Of a DNA stretch of 9,949 nucleotides, positions 5,973 through 9,949 are shown piece after piece. Under the pieces are notes generated by a model. The model saw nothing but the letters and a program-made list of their open reading frames with translations. It was not told where the DNA came from and did not search any database. The position numbers and the translations under genes were made by a program. The DNA is from an uncultured Parvularculaceae bacterium (GTDB lineage: Bacteria > Pseudomonadota > Alphaproteobacteria > Caulobacterales > Parvularculaceae), in contig CAMYNO010000065.1 in NCBI GenBank assembly GCA_947259815.1, positions 1 to 9,949 of the forward strand. Reading direction: 5' to 3'. Every line of letters begins with the position of its first letter. Position 1 is the stretch's first letter.

Positions 5973-7169
5973 ATGTCACTTTCCGGTCTCTTCGCCATCG
6001 GCCTTTCCGGCGTCAACGCCAACGCCGCCCAACTCGAAGCCGTATCCCAGAACATCGCCAACACGCAAACCAATGGCTATAAACGCGCGCGCGTTGATTT
6101 TTCGACATTGGTGACGAGCCTGACGCCGGCAGGCGGGATAGAAGGCGGCGGCGTCGGCGCAACAGCGCGCACCATATTCAGCGAACAAGGCGCCGTCACC
6201 CGAACCAACTCGACAACGGATATTGCAATTTCCGGAAACGGGTTTTTCGTTGTCTCTGAGTCCGACGAAGCCGGCACGCCGGTCTCTTTCACACGCGCGG
6301 GAAGTTTTTCCGTGCGGCCCGACGGCACTCTCGTCAATGAAGCGGGATATTTCCTGCGCGCTGCCCCGGTCAACAATAACACCGTATCCGGATTAGCGCT
6401 TGGCTCTCTCGAAACGGTCGATATCAACCGCACGCCAACACTTGCGGCAGCGACGAGCGAACTGACGCTTGGCGGAAACTTATCTGCAAATGCGCCCATT
6501 GGCGAAACAGTTGCGCAACATTTTCAGGTTTTCGACGAAGACGGCGCAGCGCGAACCCTGACCCTTACGCTTACCGCCGCCGAAAACGGCGTATATAACG
6601 GTGTGCTCGCTTTTGCTGACGGCAATGAAGAAATACTGGGTTCAGGCTCTCTCGTCTTTAATGAAAGCGGTACTATAGATATTGCGGCATCGACAATGCC
6701 GATTTCATTTACAGCGAATTCATCGCAAGCGATTGACCTTAATATCAGCACGCTGACGTCCGGTTCCGGCGCGACGCAGTTTACAGCAAGCAGCGCCAAC
6801 GGCGCCCCGGCCGGAACGGTTCAGGGCGTTGAAATCTCCCGCGACGGGCGGATTACCGCGACTTATACAAACGGGCTCAGCCTCGATATATATCAACTCG
6901 CCCTCGCCACCTTTTCAAATGCAGAAGGGCTTGAAGAAAATACGGCGTCAACGTTTCGATTAACATCCGCCGCCGGCGCGCCATCGCTCGATATTCCCCA
7001 AACGGGACGGGCCGGCGCGGTTGAAGGAAGCGCGCTGGAAATTTCCACAGTCGATATCGGCCAAGAGTTTTCAACGCTTATAGAGACGCAACGGGCCTAT
7101 TCGGCGAACACGCGCATTCTTTCCATTGCCGATGAGCTTTGGCAAACCGTTACCGAAACCGCGCGATAG
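5973..7169 (+). CDS. flgE: Flagellar hook protein (FlgE)
   Basis: FlgE subunits polymerise into the curved hook, the universal joint between rod and filament. The 398-residue protein has the N-terminal rod-family motif LSGVNANAAQLEAVSQNIAN (11-30) with TQTNGYKR following, the conserved DIAISGNGFFVV (83-94), a FlaE-type central domain from about 165 to 300, and the C-terminal motif FSTLIETQRAYSANTRILSI within the last 45 residues. Its length is close to that of Escherichia coli FlgE (about 400) and well under the hook protein of Caulobacter crescentus (about 590). A GGAG sits about eight bases before the ATG, and the gap from flgD is 21 bases. I found no strong terminator after it. Downstream, 7170-7330 holds only a short four-pair hairpin (near 7253-7264) and the candidate sciP control sequence. 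Confidence 0.95.
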   Translation: MSLSGLFAIGLSGVNANAAQLEAVSQNIANTQTNGYKRARVDFSTLVTSLTPAGGIEGGGVGATARTIFSEQGAVTRTNSTTDIAISGNGFFVVSESDEAGTPVSFTRAGSFSVRPDGTLVNEAGYFLRAAPVNNNTVSGLALGSLETVDINRTPTLAAATSELTLGGNLSANAPIGETVAQHFQVFDEDGAARTLTLTLTAAENGVYNGVLAFADGNEEILGSGSLVFNESGTIDIAASTMPISFTANSSQAIDLNISTLTSGSGATQFTASSANGAPAGTVQGVEISRDGRITATYTNGLSLDIYQLALATFSNAEGLEENTASTFRLTSAAGAPSLDIPQTGRAGAVEGSALEISTVDIGQEFSTLIETQRAYSANTRILSIADELWQTVTETAR

Positions 7170-7232
7170 GCGCCATTCTGTATTCGGATGAAACAGTTTT
7201 CGCGACCTGCAAATTCACTAATAATCAACCAC

Positions 7233-7248
7233 TTAGGGAAGCTTTTAC
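7233..7248 (+). promoter_or_regulatory. Possible CtrA half-site pair upstream of sciP
   Basis: TTAG-N7-TTTAC differs by one base in each half from the CtrA consensus TTAA-N7-TTAAC. It lies about 85 bases before the sciP start. In Caulobacter sciP is itself activated by CtrA, so a CtrA site here is expected. Two mismatches in nine make this a weak call. Confidence 0.3.
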
Positions 7249-7330
7249 CTTGACGCTTAGGCGTTCTTTAAAGCGCGGCGGGTAATGTCGTCCTCAGGAT
7301 ATGTTGCGTTTTCCAGGGGATTTATTCCGC

Positions 7331-7621
7331 ATGACTGCCGTTGCAAACCATACAGCGACGCCGCTCAAAAAAGATCCGTATGTTATCGGACCTGACGGCA
7401 CGCCGCTTACATTGAAAGATTTACCGCCGCCCAGCACAAAGCGGTGGGTCATTCGCCGCAAGGCGGAAGTTGTCGCGGCCGTTCGCGGCGGTCTCCTCAC
7501 GCTTGAGGAGGCTTGCGAGCGCTACACGCTGACAGTCGAAGAGTTTCTCTCCTGGCAAAAAGCCATCGACCAACATGGCCTGCCGGGGCTGCGGGCGACA
7601 CGGGTTCAACAATATCGGTAA
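7331..7621 (+). CDS. sciP: SciP-type cell-cycle regulator (DUF1153), CtrA inhibitor
   Basis: The 96-residue protein is almost entirely the DUF1153 domain: PYVIGPDGTPLTL (16-28), LPPPSTKRWVIRRKAEVVAA (31-50), GGLLTLEEACERYTLTVEEF (53-72), then SWQKAIDQHG. The segment from about 37 to 80 forms a helix-turn-helix. In Caulobacter crescentus SciP is an essential protein of about this size that binds CtrA at its promoters, and has also been reported to bind DNA directly, blocking CtrA activation in early swarmer cells. The start is the ATG at 7331, with AGGGG 11 bases upstream; the frame extends to a TTG at 7301, but those residues are not family-like. It stands alone: 161 bases after flgE, with its own terminator (7652-7683), between the hook operon and fliF as I recall for Caulobacter. 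Confidence 0.92.
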   Translation: MTAVANHTATPLKKDPYVIGPDGTPLTLKDLPPPSTKRWVIRRKAEVVAAVRGGLLTLEEACERYTLTVEEFLSWQKAIDQHGLPGLRATRVQQYR

Positions 7622-7651
7622 TCCCTCCTTAACTTCTTCACTCGTTTGAAG

Positions 7652-7683
7652 ACCCCCGCGGAGCCTTATCCTCGGGGGTTTTT
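7652..7683 (+). terminator. Rho-independent terminator after sciP
   Basis: ACCCCCG pairs with CGGGGGT, extended inward by GGA/TCC after one mismatch, with loop GCCTTA and a tail TTTTT at 7679-7683. It begins 30 bases past the sciP stop. It should stop both sciP transcripts and any read-through from flgE, so fliF needs a promoter of its own in 7684-7791. Confidence 0.88.
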
Positions 7684-7726
7684 CTTTGCCAATTCGGCCA
7701 GTGCAACGGTTTCTTTACGACACATA

Positions 7727-7743
7727 GGGCAAATTTTGCCGGG
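7727..7743. promoter_or_regulatory. FlbD-like (ftr) box 4, in front of fliF
   Basis: On the minus strand it reads CCCGGCA-AAATT-TGCCC, the same design as the three boxes upstream of flgK and fliK. It ends 48 bases before the fliF start. In Caulobacter FlbD represses fliF by binding a site called ftr4 at the fliF promoter, and this box sits where such an operator would be expected. No sigma-54 promoter is visible beside it, which also fits repression rather than activation. Confidence 0.6.
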
Positions 7744-7751
7744 TAGAGCGT

Positions 7752-7758
7752 TGTCGCG
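7752..7758 (+). promoter_or_regulatory. Match to the reported SciP DNA motif (TGTCGCG) before fliF
   Basis: An exact TGTCGCG lies 33 bases before the fliF start and nine bases after FlbD-like box 4. From memory, TGTCGCG was described as the DNA motif bound by Caulobacter SciP. A seven-base word is short, and other copies occur within coding sequence (for example at 7471-7477), so only the position supports it. Confidence 0.3.
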
Positions 7759-7791
7759 TGTTTGCGACCCGCGTGTAGCTGGCTAATTGTC

Positions 7792-9435
7792 GTGAACGAA
7801 CTAACAAAATTGCTTCAGTCTTTCGGGCTTGCCCGGCTCGGCGTCGTTATTGGCGTCAGCTTCGGCGTCGCCATGGCGCTGGCGTTGATTATGGCGCGGG
7901 TTGGCGCCCCGTCGATGAGCGTTCTTTACGCCGACGCCGCCTATGGCGATGCGCAATCGGTCATCGCGCGGCTTGAACAGGACGGGATCGAATACGAATT
8001 GCGCGACCGTGGCGGGCGCATATCCATTCTCGCGCCGCGCAAGGACATTGGCCGGCTGCGCCTCGACCTTGCCGCGGACGGCTTTACCGCAGGCGACGGC
8101 GTCGGTTACGAAATTTTCGACGGCTCGCAAACTCTCGGCGCAACGACATTTCAACAGAATATTAACCGCCTGCGCGCGCTTGAGGGCGAACTCGCCCGCA
8201 CACTGACGACAATCAGCGGCGTTCGCTCGGCGCGGGTTCATCTGGTTCTGCCGGAACGCGAGTTATTCGCGCGCGACAAACAAACAGCAAGCGCATCCAT
8301 AGTCGTCGATGCACCCGGCGGCCTCGATCCGCGTTCGGTGCGCGCGATTGTCAACCTGACGGCGTCCGCTGCGCCGGGTCTCGACCCTTCCAGAGTCACC
8401 GTTCTTGATGCGCGCGGACAAATGCTCGCCGCCGGCGCCGACGGCGACAGCGCCGATGCGCTTGCCGCATCGGTCGAAGAGAAAAAATCCGTCGCCGAAG
8501 CGCGCCTGCGCCGCGCGGTCGAAGACATAGTCGGGCGTATCGTCGGGCGGGAAAATGTACGCGTCGAAGTCACCGCCGATATGGATTTCAGCCGCATTAC
8601 CGAATCCAGTGAAATCGTCGATCCTGACAGCCAGACCGTGCTTTCCGAAACAACGGTTGAAGAAACATCCAACCGTGTCGACCCGAACAGCGCGTCCGGC
8701 ATTTCCGTCGCCAATGGCCTGCCCGGCGGCGCGGCGTTCGACGCCGGCGGCCCCCCCGCCACGAACGCAACACAGCGGATCGAAGAGACGACGAATTACG
8801 AAATCACAAAAACCGTGCGCAATGCGGTGCGCGAGGAAGGGCTTGTGGTCAAGCGCCTCTCCGTCGCCGTTGCGCTCAATGGCGTCGCGACAACCGGCCC
8901 CGATGGCGAAAGCCTCTATGCGTCGCGGGACGAAGCGGAAATCTCGCAGATAGAACGGCTGGTGAAATCCGCGATTGGGTTCAGTGAATCGCGCGGCGAC
9001 CAGGTTAGCGTTGTTGACATACGGTTCTCGCCGCTTGCGGCGGAAGCGCCCGCCGTCGCCGCAACAACGGCGCAAAATCCCTTCGCGCCGGAAGACACGA
9101 TGCGCATGGCGGAGCTTGCTGCGCTCGCGGTCATCGCTCTGGCGCTTGTCTGGTTTGTATTGCGACCGCTGCTCTCCGGTGCGCTGCCGACACGCAATAC
9201 CGCCCCGGCGACTGCGCCGGCGCCCGCCGCCATTGCAGCGCCAGCCGCCACAAGCCCGACCAATTCGGCAATCGCTTATCAGGCCGAACCAAGCGCCATC
9301 GACCAGCATATCGACCTGGCGCAGGTGCAGGGCCAGGTTCGCGCATCGTCAATAAACAAGGTTGCGGAAATCGTTAAGGCGCATGCGGATGAATCCGCCG
9401 GCCTTTTACGTTCATGGATGAGGGAGGCCTCCTAA
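7792..9435 (+). CDS. fliF: Flagellar MS-ring protein (FliF)
   Basis: FliF forms the MS ring in the inner membrane, the foundation of the flagellar basal body, and holds the export gate and FliG. The 547-residue protein has a first membrane segment at about residues 11-36, then the periplasmic YscJ/FliF ring domains with the conserved block NINRLRALEGELARTL and ARVHLVLPERELFARDK (about 123-163). A second membrane segment lies at about 440-462 (AALAVIALALVWFVLRPLL). The cytoplasmic tail ends in KVAEIVKAHADESAGLLRSW, the FliG-binding helix region. I chose the GTG at 7792 because family members begin with a short helix like NELTKLLQSFG just before the membrane; a TTG at 7762 is the upstream alternative. 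There is no good ribosome-binding site before the GTG. It ends three bases before fliG. Confidence 0.94.
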   Translation: MNELTKLLQSFGLARLGVVIGVSFGVAMALALIMARVGAPSMSVLYADAAYGDAQSVIARLEQDGIEYELRDRGGRISILAPRKDIGRLRLDLAADGFTAGDGVGYEIFDGSQTLGATTFQQNINRLRALEGELARTLTTISGVRSARVHLVLPERELFARDKQTASASIVVDAPGGLDPRSVRAIVNLTASAAPGLDPSRVTVLDARGQMLAAGADGDSADALAASVEEKKSVAEARLRRAVEDIVGRIVGRENVRVEVTADMDFSRITESSEIVDPDSQTVLSETTVEETSNRVDPNSASGISVANGLPGGAAFDAGGPPATNATQRIEETTNYEITKTVRNAVREEGLVVKRLSVAVALNGVATTGPDGESLYASRDEAEISQIERLVKSAIGFSESRGDQVSVVDIRFSPLAAEAPAVAATTAQNPFAPEDTMRMAELAALAVIALALVWFVLRPLLSGALPTRNTAPATAPAPAAIAAPAATSPTNSAIAYQAEPSAIDQHIDLAQVQGQVRASSINKVAEIVKAHADESAGLLRSWMREAS

Positions 9436-9438
9436 CCC

Positions 9439-9949
9439 ATGAAAACGGTTACCGATCCCGAACAACTGACCGGCGCCGAACGCGCCGCCGTCGTCATGCT
9501 CGCCCTCGGCGAAGAGAACGGCAAACTGCTTTGGGAGACCTTTGAGGAAGAAGAACTGCGCGAGCTTTCCCTAGCGATCACCAATCTTGGCTCGGTAACC
9601 TCCGATGTTGTCGAGAGCCTGCTGTTCGACTTTGTGCGCAACCTTTCCTCGACCGGCTCGATCACCGGGTCCATGGACTCAGCCCGGCGGTTTTTGAAAA
9701 ACATCCTACCCGCCGACCGGGTCGATACGATCCTTGAAGACATTCGCGGGCCGGCCGGCCGCACCATGTGGGACAAGCTCGCCAATGTGAATGAGCGCAC
9801 CCTCGCCGGCTACCTGCGCAATGAGCATCCGCAAACCGTCGCCGTCATCCTGTCACGCATCAAGCCTGAACACGCCTCGAAAGTAATCGCCGCGCTGCCC
9901 GAACGCGATGCGGACGAAGTCATGAACCGTATGCTGGCGCTTGGGCCGG
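9439..9949 (+). CDS. fliG: Flagellar motor switch protein FliG, N-terminal and middle part
   Basis: FliG is the rotor protein on which the stator acts; it sits on the cytoplasmic face of the MS ring and helps set rotation direction. The window holds its first 170 residues and cuts the gene there. Residues about 10-100 (LTGAERAAVVMLALGEENGK onward) are the N-terminal FliF-binding domain, and about 105-170 begin the middle domain. The EHPQ motif of that domain, which contacts FliM, is present at 129-132. The torque-generating C-terminal domain is beyond the edge. The ATG is three bases after the fliF stop, with GGGAGG, inside the end of fliF, about 12 bases upstream, so the two are translated from one message. 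This order is usual for the fliF operon. Confidence 0.95.
   Translation, partial: MKTVTDPEQLTGAERAAVVMLALGEENGKLLWETFEEEELRELSLAITNLGSVTSDVVESLLFDFVRNLSSTGSITGSMDSARRFLKNILPADRVDTILEDIRGPAGRTMWDKLANVNERTLAGYLRNEHPQTVAVILSRIKPEHASKVIAALPERDADEVMNRMLALGP

Noticed and set aside
7253..7264. Small hairpin ACGC-TTAG-GCGT after flgE as a terminator
   Set aside because: The stem has only four pairs and the following T run is short and interrupted, so it is too weak to call.
7618..7633. CtrA-like GTAA-N7-TTAAC just after sciP, possibly for fliF
   Set aside because: It overlaps the sciP stop and lies upstream of the strong terminator at 7652-7683, so a start driven from it would be terminated before fliF.
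7703..7718. Degenerate CtrA-like GCAA-N7-TTTAC upstream of fliF
   Set aside because: Three of nine defined positions differ from the consensus; the position is attractive, but the match is no better than chance in this sequence.
8263..9309. Minus-strand frame of 348 codons opposite fliF
   Set aside because: The fliF frame is certain; the antisense product is Arg/Gly/Cys-rich with no domain, typical of an antisense shadow in GC-rich DNA.

Overview
The window looks like part of the flagellar gene cluster of an alphaproteobacterium of the Caulobacter/Hyphomonas/Maricaulis type. The grounds are: a SciP-type (DUF1153) cell-cycle regulator lying between the hook gene and fliF; divergent sigma-54 promoters between flgKL and a hook operon; palindromic boxes resembling the FlbD (ftr) sites of Caulobacter; and high-GC codon use. 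The genus cannot be fixed from the sequence alone.

Layout. Bases 1-1564 are non-flagellar and all on the minus strand: the start of an enoyl-CoA hydratase gene (cut by the window edge), folE (GTP cyclohydrolase I) with an inverted repeat in its leader, an intrinsic terminator, and a gene for a Pal-like OmpA-family lipoprotein. Bases 1754-4036, also minus, hold flgK-flgL, the two hook-filament junction proteins, with 12 bases between the genes. Bases 4037-4387 are a dense divergent control region. It contains a minus-strand sigma-54 promoter embedded in a perfect 9-bp inverted repeat, a plus-strand sigma-54 promoter, and three FlbD-like boxes. Bases 4388-7169 (plus) are the hook operon: a FliK-like hook-length protein, FlgD (hook cap) and FlgE (hook). 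Bases 7331-7621 encode SciP and are closed by a strong terminator. Bases 7792-9949 begin the next operon: fliF (MS ring) and fliG (rotor switch, cut by the window edge). A fourth FlbD-like box and an exact copy of the reported SciP DNA motif lie just in front of fliF.

How it fits together. Structural genes from three assembly stages sit next to each other: early (fliF, fliG), hook (fliK, flgD, flgE) and junction (flgK, flgL). In Caulobacter, CtrA starts the fliF class, SciP restrains CtrA, and FlbD with sigma-54 activates the hook and junction operons while repressing fliF. The DNA sites seen here match that wiring at the expected places. The best part of the window is therefore its regulatory DNA; the proteins themselves are ordinary members of known families. 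I see no mobile element, CRISPR array, tRNA or rRNA.
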